A stretch of 64,000 nt of DNA from NCBI RefSeq assembly GCF_013410665.1, contig NZ_JACCFM010000001.1:620001-684000 (forward strand), in the 5' to 3' direction. This DNA comes from Leifsonia psychrotolerans (GTDB lineage Bacteria; Actinomycetota; Actinomycetes; Actinomycetales; Microbacteriaceae). The notes below the pieces were generated by a model, which ran no database searches, was not told the DNA's origin, and saw nothing but the letters and a program-made list of their open reading frames with translations. The translations under genes were made by a program, and so were the position numbers. Below, piece by piece: positions 53,219 to 62,214 of the stretch. Each line of letters begins with the position of its first letter. Position 1 is the stretch's first letter.

Positions 53219-56200
53219 TTGACCACTCAGAGTGATTCGTTCGTTCACCTCCATGTGCACAGCGAGTACTCGATGCTTGACGGTGCCGCCCGGGTCAAAC
53301 CCCTGATCGAGGCGGCCATCGAGCAGAAGATGCCCGCTGTCGCGGTGACGGACCACGGCAACGTGTTCGGTGCGTTCGACTTTTGGCGTACCGCCACCGA
53401 AGCCGGCATCAAGCCCATCATCGGCACCGAGGCCTACATCACGCCGGGCACGCACCGCAGCGACAAGACCCGCGTGAAATGGGGCACCAACGCGCAGAGC
53501 CGTGACGACGTTGGTGGTGCCGGCTCGTACACACACATGACGCTGCTTTCCGAGACCACCGAAGGCATGCACAACCTGTTTCGGCTGTCGTCGCGAGCAT
53601 CGCTCGAGGGCTACTATTTCAAACCGCGCATGGACCGCGAACTGCTCAGTCAGTACTCGACGGGTCTGATCGGAACGACCGGATGCGCCGGTGGCGAAGT
53701 GCAGACGCGTCTGCGTCTCGGCCAGTACGACGAAGCGAAGAAGGCCGCCGGCGAACTGCGCGACATCTTCGGTGCCGAGAACTACTTCTGCGAAGTAATG
53801 GACCACGGCATCGACGTGGAACGCCGCACCATGAGCGACCTGCTGCGTTTGGCCGCGGAGCTGAACCTGCCGCTGGTGGCCACCAACGACCTGCACTACA
53901 CGCACGCCCACGACGCCACCGCTCACGCGGCGCTGCTCTGCGTGCAGTCCGCGTCAACGCTGGATGACCCGAACCGTTTCAAATTCGACTCTGACGAGTT
54001 CTACCTGAAGACCGCCGAGCAGATGCGGCACCTCTTCCGTGACAATCCCGAGGCCTGCGACAACACGCTTCTCATCGCCGAGCGCTGCAACGTCGAGTTC
54101 AACACCAAGGCCAACTACATGCCGCGATTCCCGACGCCGGACGGCGAGAACGAGGAGAGCTGGTTTATCAAAGAGGTCGAGGTCGGCCTCCTGGACCGCT
54201 ACCCGAACGGCGTGCCGGACGACGTGCGGAAACAGGCCGACTATGAGGTCGGGGTCATTACCCAGATGGGCTTCCCCGGCTACTTCCTCGTGGTCGCCGA
54301 CTTCATCGCCTGGTCGAAGCAGCAGGGCATCCGGGTTGGCCCGGGCCGCGGTTCAGGCGCGGGCTCCATGGCGGCCTACGCCATGGGCATCACCGGCCTC
54401 GACCCGCTCGTGCACGGACTGATCTTTGAGCGGTTCCTGAACCCGGACCGCGTTTCCATGCCTGACTTCGATATCGACTTCGACGAGCGTCGGCGCGGCG
54501 AGGTCATCCGCTACGTCACCGAGAAGTACGGCGACGAGCGGGTCGCCCAGATCGTCACCTACGGCACCATCAAGGCCAAGCAGGCGCTCAAGGACTCCTC
54601 GCGCGTGCTCGGCTTCCCCTTCGGCATGGGCGACAAGCTCACCAAGGCGATGCCGCCCGCGATCATGGGCAAGGATGTGCCGTTGACGGGCATGTTCGAC
54701 AAAGACCACCCGCGCTTCAAGGAGGCGGTCGACTTCCGTGCGGTGATCGACTCTGATCCTGAGGCCCGCACCGTCTTCGACACTGCTCTGGGCCTCGAGA
54801 ATCTGAAGCGCCAGTGGGGTGTGCACGCGGCCGGCGTGATCATGTCGAGCGACCCGTTGATCGACATCATCCCGATCATGAAGCGTGAGGCCGACGGCCA
54901 GATCGTCACCCAGTTCGACTACCCGGCTTGTGAATCGCTCGGGCTGATCAAGATGGACTTTCTGGGGTTGCGAAACCTCACCATTCTGGACGACGCCCTC
55001 GACAACATCGAAGAGAACCGCGGACACCGACCGGTGCTCGAAGACCTCCTACTGGATGATCCCCTGGCCTATGAGCTGCTGGCCCGTGGCGACACGCTCG
55101 GGGTGTTTCAGCTCGATGGTGGCCCGATGCGCGCTCTGCTGCGCTCGATGAAGCCGGACAACTTCGAAGACATCTCGGCCGTGATCGCGCTCTACCGTCC
55201 GGGCCCCATGGGTGCGAACTCGCACACCAATTATGCGCTGCGAAAGACCGGTCTGCAGGAGATCATTCCGATCCACCCCGAGCTGGAAGAGCCGCTGAAG
55301 GACATCATCGGTGGTACCTACGGCCTGATCGTGTATCAGGAGCAGGTCATGTCGATCGCGCAGAAGCTGGCTGGCTTTTCGCTCGGGCAGGCCGACCTGT
55401 TGCGTCGCGCGATGGGCAAGAAGAAGAAGTCGGAGCTCGACAAGCAGTTCGAGGGATTCTCCGCCGGCATGACCGGCAACGGTTATGGGCCGGAAGCGAT
55501 CAAGACCATTTGGGACATCCTGCTGCCCTTCTCCGACTACGCCTTCAACAAGGCGCACTCGGCGGCCTACGGCGTGCTCTCCTACTGGACCGCTTACCTC
55601 AAGGCGCACTACCCGGCCGAGTTCATGGCCGCCCTGCTGACCAGTGTCGGCGACTCCCGCGACAAGCTCGCGCTGTACCTCAACGAGTGTCGGCGAATGG
55701 GCATCCAGGTGATGGCCCCTGATGTCAACGAGTCGATCGGCTACTTTGCGGCCGTCGGCACGGACATCCGGTTCGGCCTCGGGGCGGTGCGGAACGTCGG
55801 ATTCAACGTGGTGGATGCGATCCGTGAGGCCCGCAAGGAAAAGGGCCGGTTCGAGTCGTTCCACGACTTCTTGGCCAAGGTGCCGATTCAGGTAGCCAAC
55901 AAGCGCACCGTCGAATCGCTGGTGAAGGCCGGTGCGTTCGACTCACTCGGGGCGACGCGGCGGGCCATGGTCGAGATTCACGAGTCTGCCGTTGAATCGG
56001 CGGTCAAGATCAAACGCGACGAGGCACACGGCAACGTCGGGTTCGACTTCGACAGTCTCTTCGACGACGACACCCAGAACACCGAAAAGGTACCGGAACG
56101 ACCGGAGTGGAGCAAGAAAGAGAAACTCGCCTTCGAACGCGACATGCTCGGGCTCTACGTGTCGGATCACCCTCTGGCCGGGCTTGAGATTCCGCTGGCG

Positions 56201-56743
56201 AAGCATGCCAGCACGACAATCGCCGATCTGATGGCGTCGGAAGCGACGCAAGACGGCGACACCGTGACCGTCGCCGGCTTGATCACCGGTGTGCAGCATC
56301 GGGTGGCCAAAAAGTCGGGCAATCAGTACGGCATGATCGACGTCGAGGACTTCAGTGGCGAGATCACGGCGATGTTCATGGGCAAGGCCTACCAAGAATT
56401 TGCCGCTGACCTGATCAGCGACACCATTGTGGTCGTGCGCGGCCGCGTGAGTATGCGCGACGACGGAATGAACCTGCACGCCTACAGTGTGTTTGCGCCC
56501 GAGCTCGGTCAGGTCGACGAAGCCGGGCAATTGTCGATCACCCTGTTTGAGAACCGAGCGACTGAGGTGACGGTGCAGGCTTTGGCCGAGGTATTGCAGC
56601 GGCACACCGGTTCGGCTGAATTGCGGTTGAAGCTGGTAAAGGGGGATCTGGCGCGTGTCTTCGAGCTGCCGTTCAAGGTCAAGGTCAGCCCGGACCTGTT
56701 CGGTGAGCTGAAGAGTTTGCTCGGGCCGTACTGCCTGACCTGA
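53219..56743 (+). CDS. dnaE: DNA polymerase III alpha subunit DnaE
   Basis: A 1,174-residue replicative polymerase from TTG 53219. The N-terminal PHP domain begins FVHLHVHSEYSMLDGA. The polymerase core has GPGRGSGAGSMAAYAMGI and the metal-binding PDFDIDFDERRR at about 415-426, then QWGVHAAGVIMS and YRPGPMGANSHT. Helix-hairpin-helix, OB-fold (VAGLITGVQHRVAKKSGNQYG) and C-terminal domains follow. It is full length. The lspA-rluD-dnaE order is usual in this family of bacteria. Confidence 0.97.
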   Translation: MTTQSDSFVHLHVHSEYSMLDGAARVKPLIEAAIEQKMPAVAVTDHGNVFGAFDFWRTATEAGIKPIIGTEAYITPGTHRSDKTRVKWGTNAQSRDDVGGAGSYTHMTLLSETTEGMHNLFRLSSRASLEGYYFKPRMDRELLSQYSTGLIGTTGCAGGEVQTRLRLGQYDEAKKAAGELRDIFGAENYFCEVMDHGIDVERRTMSDLLRLAAELNLPLVATNDLHYTHAHDATAHAALLCVQSASTLDDPNRFKFDSDEFYLKTAEQMRHLFRDNPEACDNTLLIAERCNVEFNTKANYMPRFPTPDGENEESWFIKEVEVGLLDRYPNGVPDDVRKQADYEVGVITQMGFPGYFLVVADFIAWSKQQGIRVGPGRGSGAGSMAAYAMGITGLDPLVHGLIFERFLNPDRVSMPDFDIDFDERRRGEVIRYVTEKYGDERVAQIVTYGTIKAKQALKDSSRVLGFPFGMGDKLTKAMPPAIMGKDVPLTGMFDKDHPRFKEAVDFRAVIDSDPEARTVFDTALGLENLKRQWGVHAAGVIMSSDPLIDIIPIMKREADGQIVTQFDYPACESLGLIKMDFLGLRNLTILDDALDNIEENRGHRPVLEDLLLDDPLAYELLARGDTLGVFQLDGGPMRALLRSMKPDNFEDISAVIALYRPGPMGANSHTNYALRKTGLQEIIPIHPELEEPLKDIIGGTYGLIVYQEQVMSIAQKLAGFSLGQADLLRRAMGKKKKSELDKQFEGFSAGMTGNGYGPEAIKTIWDILLPFSDYAFNKAHSAAYGVLSYWTAYLKAHYPAEFMAALLTSVGDSRDKLALYLNECRRMGIQVMAPDVNESIGYFAAVGTDIRFGLGAVRNVGFNVVDAIREARKEKGRFESFHDFLAKVPIQVANKRTVESLVKAGAFDSLGATRRAMVEIHESAVESAVKIKRDEAHGNVGFDFDSLFDDDTQNTEKVPERPEWSKKEKLAFERDMLGLYVSDHPLAGLEIPLAKHASTTIADLMASEATQDGDTVTVAGLITGVQHRVAKKSGNQYGMIDVEDFSGEITAMFMGKAYQEFAADLISDTIVVVRGRVSMRDDGMNLHAYSVFAPELGQVDEAGQLSITLFENRATEVTVQALAEVLQRHTGSAELRLKLVKGDLARVFELPFKVKVSPDLFGELKSLLGPYCLT

Positions 56744-56764
56744 TCCCGGGGAGCCATTTCCCCG

Positions 56765-56777
56765 TACGCTTGAGGGC
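56765..56777 (+). promoter_or_regulatory. Candidate leaderless promoter -10 of the second acyltransferase gene
   Basis: TACGCT at 56765-56770 lies seven bases before ATG 56778, within the short gap after dnaE. It matches the TANNNT leaderless pattern, although GAGGG between it and the ATG could also act as a weak ribosome site. Confidence 0.35.
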
Positions 56778-57551
56778 ATGAGCAAACGGGCACGTGAACC
56801 GATCTACACGACAGCCATCGTCGCCGGTCGTGTCCTTTTCGGACTCCTCCGGGTGAAGCCTCGGGTCGTCAACGCCGCGAACCTTCCGGATGCCGGTGGA
56901 GCGGTGCTCGCAATCACGCATTTCGGCTACCTTGATTTCGCGCTCTGCGAGTGGATGATGTGGAAGCATAACCGCCGCCGCATCCGCTTCATGGCGAAGC
57001 AGAGTGCGTTCGACGGCGCGGTCGTTGGTGCTCTGTTGCGGGGGATGAAGCACATTCCCGTCGATATGAGTCACGGCGCGGAGGCGTACGCGGCCGCCGT
57101 CGCCGCACTGCGTTCCGGTGAAGTGTTGGGCGTCTTTCCGGAGGGCGGGGTGAATACGTCGTTCACCGTGCGCGAGCTCAAGACCGGTAGCGTTCGGATG
57201 GCAGCCGAGGCCGGCGTTCCGATCATCCCGATCGCCATTTGGGGCGGCCATCGGCTGCTCACCAAAAACCGACGGCCCACGCTTTGCGAGGCGTTCGGGG
57301 CACCCATCGACTTCGCCGTCGGTGAACCGATCGCAATCGCGCCCGACGCCGATCCTCGGGCGGAAACGTCGCGGCTGCACTCCACCTTGCAGGGCCTGAT
57401 GGACGACCTCCAAACCAGCTATCCGATCGACGGATCCGGGGCCTGGTGGCAGCCGAAGCATCTCGGCGGCAGCGCGCCGACTCCGCAGGAGGCCGCGGTT
57501 GCCGAGGCCGAGCGCCGGCGACGTCGCGAGGAAGCCGCCGGCACGGTTTAG
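56778..57551 (+). CDS. Lysophospholipid acyltransferase family protein
   Basis: A 257-residue PlsC-like protein. The catalytic motif is THFGYLDFALCE (HxxxxD, about 53-58); IPVDMSHGAEA, FPEGGVNTSF and AGVPIIPIAIWGG give the other acyltransferase blocks. The middle motif reads PEGG rather than the usual PEGT, so substrate choice may differ from the first PlsC-like protein at 25965. The C-terminal 40 residues are charged. It overlaps the end of the convergent flavin reductase gene by four bases. Confidence 0.87.
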   Translation: MSKRAREPIYTTAIVAGRVLFGLLRVKPRVVNAANLPDAGGAVLAITHFGYLDFALCEWMMWKHNRRRIRFMAKQSAFDGAVVGALLRGMKHIPVDMSHGAEAYAAAVAALRSGEVLGVFPEGGVNTSFTVRELKTGSVRMAAEAGVPIIPIAIWGGHRLLTKNRRPTLCEAFGAPIDFAVGEPIAIAPDADPRAETSRLHSTLQGLMDDLQTSYPIDGSGAWWQPKHLGGSAPTPQEAAVAEAERRRRREEAAGTV

Positions 57552-58087
57552 CGCGGTTCGATCAGACCCGGCGTGCGATAGTTGCGCTCGTGATAGAGCA
57601 AGGCGTCGTCGTCGTCACCCATTCCACCGCCCTCGATATGCACGACAACAACCGCGTTGTTGTGCACAGAGACGCGCTCGACGATGCGACAGACCATCCA
57701 CGACGTCACATCGTTCAGCACCGGCAGGCCGTACGGGCCCGGATGCCAGTGGTCGCCCACGAAGCGTGCCGCGTGCGGGCCGGCGAGCAATTCTGCGACG
57801 GCTTGATTGCGTACGCCGAGCATATGAATGATGACGCGGTCGTTCGAGGCGATAGCCGGCCAGGTACTCGCTGAGCGTGCCATGTTGAACGTGGCGAGCG
57901 GCGGAACCGCTGAGAGTGAGGCGAGCGAGGTGGCTGTGAAGCCGACCGGAGTGCCGTCGTCAGCGAGAGTTGTGATCGCTGCAACTCCAGCCGCATGTCG
58001 TCGGAACGAATGTTTAAACGCCGCCAGATCGACCGGTTCTGTCGGAGGGTTCGACGCGGGTAGTGCGGGCATAGCTCTCGAATTCAT
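57548..58087 (-). CDS. Flavin reductase family protein
   Basis: A 179-residue FMN-binding split-barrel protein. FKHSFRRHAAGVAAITT, GFTATSLASLSAVPPLATFNM and the later FVGDHWHPG and VVVVHIEGG follow the HpaC-like flavin reductase pattern. Such proteins supply reduced flavin to partner monooxygenases; no monooxygenase gene is adjacent. It is divergent from hisD and convergent with the acyltransferase gene. Confidence 0.87.
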   Translation of the reverse strand: MNSRAMPALPASNPPTEPVDLAAFKHSFRRHAAGVAAITTLADDGTPVGFTATSLASLSAVPPLATFNMARSASTWPAIASNDRVIIHMLGVRNQAVAELLAGPHAARFVGDHWHPGPYGLPVLNDVTSWMVCRIVERVSVHNNAVVVVHIEGGGMGDDDDALLYHERNYRTPGLIEPR

Positions 58088-58145
58088 GTGTGTGGAGTTC
58101 TCGCTTTCCTTTCCAGCCTATGCCCCAGCACTGAAAGTTCGCGGA

Positions 58146-58159
58146 TAGGCTGGATCACG
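58146..58159 (+). promoter_or_regulatory. Candidate leaderless promoter -10 of hisD
   Basis: TAGGCT at 58146-58151 is eight bases before the hisD ATG. The 17 bases TAGGCTGGATCACGATG nearly repeat at nrdR with one extra G, which suggests the same start design. No Shine-Dalgarno sequence is evident. Confidence 0.4.
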
Positions 58160-59470
58160 ATGATCCAGACGATTGACCTTCGCGGTCGCACCCTCAGCCC
58201 GGCCGAACTCCTCGCTGCAGTCCCACGCTCGCTCACCGACGTTTCGGCGGCCATGGATGTCGCAGCCGAATTGATCGAGGACGTCCGCGCGCGCGGGGGC
58301 GCGGCACTCTACGACCAGGCCGAGCGCCTCGATCGTGTGCGCCCCGACCACATCAGAGTTCCCGCCTCACATCTTACGGAGGCGTTGGCCCAACTCACCC
58401 CTGAGGTTCGCTCGGCCATTGACGAGACCATTCGGCGCGTGCGCCGGGCCAGCGAAGCGCAGGTTCCACCGCTTCGCACAACGACGATCGCCGACGGTGC
58501 CCGAATCACCCAGCGTTGGCAGCCGATCGACCGGGTCGGGCTCTACGTTCCCGGCGGCAAGGCCGTCTACCCGTCAAGCGTCGTGATGAACGTCGTTCCC
58601 GCGCAGGTCGCCGGGGTCGCACACATTGCCTTGGCCTCACCGCCGCAGAGCCACTTCGGTGGGCGCGTGCACCCCACAATTCTGGCCGTCGCAGCGCTCC
58701 TGGGAGTCGACGAGGTCTACGCCATGGGTGGCGCCGGCGCTGTCGGGGCATTTGCCTACGGGGTCGCCGACCTGGGGCTCGACCCGGTGCAGCTGGTGAC
58801 AGGCCCCGGCAATGTCTATGTGGCGGCGGCGAAGCGTCTGGTGCGCGGTCAGACCGGCATCGACGCAGAGGCCGGCCCCACTGACATCCTCGTCATCGCC
58901 GACTCGGGAGCGAATCCCGAATTTGTCGCGGCCGATCTGGTGAGCCAGGCTGAACACGATGAGTTGGCCGCCGCCGTACTCGTGACCGACTCGGTGGCAC
59001 TCGCCCAGAACGTCGAGGCCCGATTGCGTGAATTGGCCGCCTCGACGACGCACTCCGAGCGCGTCACGGCCGCTCTGTCTGGCCCCCAGTCGGCCCTCGT
59101 GCTCGTCGACGACTTGGCGGCCGCGGCAGCGTTCAGCAACGCGTTCGGGCCGGAACACCTCGAGATTCAGACCGGCGATACGGATGCCGTACTCGCGAAC
59201 ATCCGCAATGCCGGCGCGATCTTCGTCGGGCCGCACTCGCCAGTGAGCCTGGGCGACTACTCGGCCGGGTCGAATCACGTGCTGCCGACCGGCGGCCAAT
59301 CACGATTCTCGTCGGGGCTCGGCGCCTACACGTTCCTGCGTCCGCAGCAGGTCGTGCACTACGACAAGAACGCTCTGCGCGAGGTCGCCGGCAATATCGC
59401 CGCGCTGTCAGACGCCGAAGCATTGCCGGCCCACGGCGACGCGGTGCGCGCGAGGTTCGCGGGGGAGTAG
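58160..59470 (+). CDS. hisD: Histidinol dehydrogenase
   Basis: A 436-residue enzyme for the last two steps of histidine synthesis (histidinol to histidine, NAD-dependent). QPIDRVGLYVPGGKAVYPSS, GPGNVYVAAAKRLV, DAEAGPTDILVIAD, LVSQAEHDE, GPEHLEI and DYSAGSNHVLPTGG contain the zinc and catalytic residues. ATG 58160 gives the usual length. No other his gene follows; nrdR starts 25 bases after the stop, so hisC and hisB, if present, lie elsewhere. Confidence 0.97.
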   Translation: MIQTIDLRGRTLSPAELLAAVPRSLTDVSAAMDVAAELIEDVRARGGAALYDQAERLDRVRPDHIRVPASHLTEALAQLTPEVRSAIDETIRRVRRASEAQVPPLRTTTIADGARITQRWQPIDRVGLYVPGGKAVYPSSVVMNVVPAQVAGVAHIALASPPQSHFGGRVHPTILAVAALLGVDEVYAMGGAGAVGAFAYGVADLGLDPVQLVTGPGNVYVAAAKRLVRGQTGIDAEAGPTDILVIADSGANPEFVAADLVSQAEHDELAAAVLVTDSVALAQNVEARLRELAASTTHSERVTAALSGPQSALVLVDDLAAAAAFSNAFGPEHLEIQTGDTDAVLANIRNAGAIFVGPHSPVSLGDYSAGSNHVLPTGGQSRFSSGLGAYTFLRPQQVVHYDKNALREVAGNIAALSDAEALPAHGDAVRARFAGE

Positions 59471-59480
59471 CGGCCCACGC

Positions 59481-59495
59481 TAGGCTGGGATCACG
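59481..59495 (+). promoter_or_regulatory. Candidate leaderless promoter -10 of nrdR
   Basis: TAGGCT at 59481-59486 is nine bases before the nrdR ATG, in the 25-base gap after hisD. It shares its arrangement with the hisD start. The spacing is a little long for a leaderless start, and GGGA within the spacer is only a weak ribosome site. Confidence 0.35.
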
Positions 59496-59951
59496 ATGTT
59501 CTGCCCGTTCTGCCGCCACCCGGACTCCCGAGTCATCGACTCACGTACCAGCGACGACGGTCTTTCGATCCGCCGCCGCCGTCAATGCCCGGAGTGCGGA
59601 CGGCGCTTTTCGACAACCGAGACCGCGAGTTTGAACATCATCAAGCGCAGCGGTGCCGTCGAACCGTTCAGCCGCGAGAAGATCGTCTCGGGCGTGCGCA
59701 AGGCCTGCCAGGGCCGTCCGGTGACCGACTCTGACCTGGCCGTTCTGGCGCAGAAGGTCGAAGAGACGATTCGGCAGACGGGTGCATCGCAGATCGACGC
59801 GAACGACATCGGGCTGGCGATTCTGCCGCCGCTGCGCGAGCTCGACACGGTCGCCTACCTGCGCTTTGCCAGCGTCTACCAAGCCTTCGAATCTCTCGAC
59901 GACTTCGAGAGCGCCATCAGTCAATTGCGTGCCGACAGCGCAGAGCGGTAA
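59496..59951 (+). CDS. nrdR: NrdR, ribonucleotide reductase repressor
   Basis: A 151-residue protein. The zinc ribbon [15 protein letters not shown] and [11 protein letters not shown] supplies four Cys (two CxxC pairs), and the ATP-cone domain starts [17 protein letters not shown] (about 48-140). NrdR senses dATP/ATP and represses ribonucleotide reductase genes by binding NrdR boxes; none was noticed in this window. It is followed ten bases later by pyrD. Confidence 0.97.
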   Translation: MFCPFCRHPDSRVIDSRTSDDGLSIRRRRQCPECGRRFSTTETASLNIIKRSGAVEPFSREKIVSGVRKACQGRPVTDSDLAVLAQKVEETIRQTGASQIDANDIGLAILPPLRELDTVAYLRFASVYQAFESLDDFESAISQLRADSAER

Positions 59952-59961
59952 CCGCCCCCAC

Positions 59962-60993
59962 ATGTATCGACTCTTCTTCTCGCTCGTGCTCAGCAAACTT
60001 GATCCCGAGCGTGCACACCACCTCGCCTTCACGGTCATTCGGGCACTGCCCACACTGGGCTTCGGGCGTCTGGTCCACCGGTTCACCCGCCCGCGCACCG
60101 ATCAGAGCGTGGAGACGTTGGGCCTGCGATTCGAGTCGCCCTTTGGTGTGGCCGCCGGCTTCGACAAAGACGGCGAAGCCGTCATCGGGCTGGGCCAGCT
60201 CGGATTCGGGCACGTCGAAGTCGGAACTCTCACCGCCGTTCCGCAGCCGGGCAACCCCACGCCGCGTCTGTTTCGCCTGATCGCAGACCGAGCGGTCATC
60301 AACCGGATGGGCTTCAACAACGGCGGAGCCGCGGCAGCGACCGGTCGGCTGGAGCGCGTGCGTTCGATCGCGGGGCGCCCGGTTCTCGGCATCAATATCG
60401 GCAAGAGCCGCGTCGTCGATGTCGAGAATGCCACGGCCGACTACCTGGTGAGCACGCGAGCCCTGGCTCCCCTCGCGGACTACCTCGTCGTCAACGTCAG
60501 TTCGCCGAACACCCCGGGACTCCGGGGGCTGCAGGAACTCGACCGTCTCGCCCCGCTGCTGGGCAGCGTCAAAACTGCGGCGGGCACCACGCCGCTCCTG
60601 GTGAAGATCGCCCCCGACCTCTCCGATGAGGAGGTGACGCGTATCGCCGAGCTCGTCGTCGACCTGGGCCTGGACGGCATCATCGCCACCAACACCACGT
60701 TGTCTCGTGCCAATCTGACGACGGATGCCGCGATCGTCGAGGCAGCGGGCGCCGGCGGTCTCTCAGGCGCGCCGCTCCACGCGCGTTCGCTGGCGGTCTT
60801 GCGCCTCATCCGAGCCTCGGTTCCCGCCGATCTGTGCGTGATTTCGGTCGGGGGTGTCGAGACGGCCGAGCACGTCGCGGAACGCCTCGCGGCGGGTGCC
60901 ACGCTGGTGCAGGGCTACACGGCATTTCTGTACCGCGGCCCCCTGTGGGCTCGCGAAATCAATCGCGGGCTCGATCGTCTATCGCGCGACTGA
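59962..60993 (+). CDS. pyrD: Dihydroorotate dehydrogenase, class 2 (quinone-dependent)
   Basis: A 343-residue FMN enzyme of pyrimidine synthesis. An N-terminal membrane-associating helix (MYRLFFSLVLSKLDPERAHH) marks class 2. FGVAAGFDKDGEAV, GTLTAVPQPGNPTPRLFRL, NRMGFNNGG, VNVSSPNTPGLRGLQ with the catalytic Ser, IATNTT and ISVGGVET are conserved. It passes electrons to menaquinone. It lies 10 bases after nrdR and 19 bases before the end of the convergent App1-like gene. Confidence 0.97.
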   Translation: MYRLFFSLVLSKLDPERAHHLAFTVIRALPTLGFGRLVHRFTRPRTDQSVETLGLRFESPFGVAAGFDKDGEAVIGLGQLGFGHVEVGTLTAVPQPGNPTPRLFRLIADRAVINRMGFNNGGAAAATGRLERVRSIAGRPVLGINIGKSRVVDVENATADYLVSTRALAPLADYLVVNVSSPNTPGLRGLQELDRLAPLLGSVKTAAGTTPLLVKIAPDLSDEEVTRIAELVVDLGLDGIIATNTTLSRANLTTDAAIVEAAGAGGLSGAPLHARSLAVLRLIRASVPADLCVISVGGVETAEHVAERLAAGATLVQGYTAFLYRGPLWAREINRGLDRLSRD

Positions 60994-61012
60994 GCTCAGC
61001 CCGCGCACATCA

Positions 61013-62092
61013 CTAGAGCAGGCCGTGTGCGGCGAACTGGTCGGCCAGGCTTGATCCGTCCGGCCCGTAAAACCATGGCGCATCCGGTGTTCCCTGCGCG
61101 GTATCTTTTGACCGGCCACCGGCGAGTACGGCCTGGCCGGGCGACAGCTGCCGAATAGCCACAGCGGCCACGCTGCCGGGAAACTCGCGCTGGAACTCGG
61201 CATAGATAGCCTCGTCGTGCTGACCGTCGTCGCCGATCAGAATCCATCGAATCTCGGGAAACTCGCCCGCCAAGCGCCGGAGGTTGGCGCTTTTGTGGTC
61301 CCGTCCGCTGCGGAACCAGCGGTCGTGAGTGGGGCCCCAGTCGGTGAGCAGAAGGGTTCCTGCCGGATACAGGTTGCGCGAGAGAAACCGGGTGAGGGTC
61401 GGAGCGACGTTCCAGGCCCCGGTTGAGAGGTAAATGATGGGGGCCCCGACGTTTTTGACCGCGAGGCGGTCCAACAGCACCGACATCCCGGGGGTGGGAA
61501 CGCGGGCATGCTCGTCGAGGACAAAGGTGTTCCACGCCGCGAGCAACGGCCGAGGCAGAGTCGTCACCATCACCGTGTCGTCGACATCAGAAATGATGCC
61601 GTTGGTCACGATCGGTGCGACGACGAACACCGGAGCCTCGACCGTCACCGAGGAGTCGGTATGCAGTCGGGCGGTGTGGCGTCCGGGGGACAGCTCGATC
61701 TGCACCACGGTGTCGACGACGCCACCACGGTCGGCGTGCACACGATGAATGACACCATTGATGTCGATGGTGACTGTGACGTCGCGCAGTGGCACGCTCG
61801 TGAAGCTGCGCCAGCCTCGGATGCCCGCCTCGCGGCGTTCCGCACGCCGACGAAACCTGCGAGCCGATTCATATGGCTTGTGCTTCAGCGGCTTGGCGAG
61901 TAGAACGCGACAGAGGATGCGCACCCACTGTGTCGTGCCGTAGCCGGCGTAGGGGATCACCGTCGGAAGATGGCCACGGCGACGAGCGAGACGGCCGCGC
62001 ACCTCATGAAAGCTGTCCTCGATGCGTGCGGCTCGATGAATCAGGTTCGTCGGAGACGTCGCATTCGAGCGATCGGCGGGGGATGGTGGCAC
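61013..62092 (-). CDS. App1-like phosphatidate phosphatase domain protein (DUF2183)
   Basis: A 359-residue protein from GTG 62092. Residues to about 160 form a less conserved N-domain. The C-terminal HAD-like DUF2183/App1 domain has the nucleophile motif ISDVDDTV (DxDxT), IYLSTGAWN, LTDWGPTHDRWFRSG, HKSANLRRLAGEFP and LIGDDGQHDEAIY. Yeast App1 is a Mg-dependent phosphatidate phosphatase; bacterial substrates are unproven. The start is moderately sure (GGAGGGG lies very close to it). Confidence 0.88.
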   Translation of the reverse strand: MPPSPADRSNATSPTNLIHRAARIEDSFHEVRGRLARRRGHLPTVIPYAGYGTTQWVRILCRVLLAKPLKHKPYESARRFRRRAERREAGIRGWRSFTSVPLRDVTVTIDINGVIHRVHADRGGVVDTVVQIELSPGRHTARLHTDSSVTVEAPVFVVAPIVTNGIISDVDDTVMVTTLPRPLLAAWNTFVLDEHARVPTPGMSVLLDRLAVKNVGAPIIYLSTGAWNVAPTLTRFLSRNLYPAGTLLLTDWGPTHDRWFRSGRDHKSANLRRLAGEFPEIRWILIGDDGQHDEAIYAEFQREFPGSVAAVAIRQLSPGQAVLAGGRSKDTAQGTPDAPWFYGPDGSSLADQFAAHGLL

Positions 62093-62142
62093 CCCTCCAG
62101 TGTGTCATGCCTCGCCGAACCGGAGGGGGCGTGCGGCCCCAA

Positions 62143-62197
62143 CCCCCGAACGGGGGGTGAAACGCGTGCTTGGTTGTTCCCCGTAGAATTGAAATTC
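62143..62197. promoter_or_regulatory. Two inverted repeats upstream of the TetR gene
   Basis: CCCCCG-AA-CGGGGG lies at 62143-62156 and GAATT-GA-AATTC at 62186-62197, between the divergent App1-like and tetR genes. TetR repressors bind such short palindromes and often regulate their own promoter and the divergent gene. Which one is the operator cannot be told from sequence. Confidence 0.4.
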
Positions 62198-62214
62198 GAT
62201 GACCAGGAGGAAAC

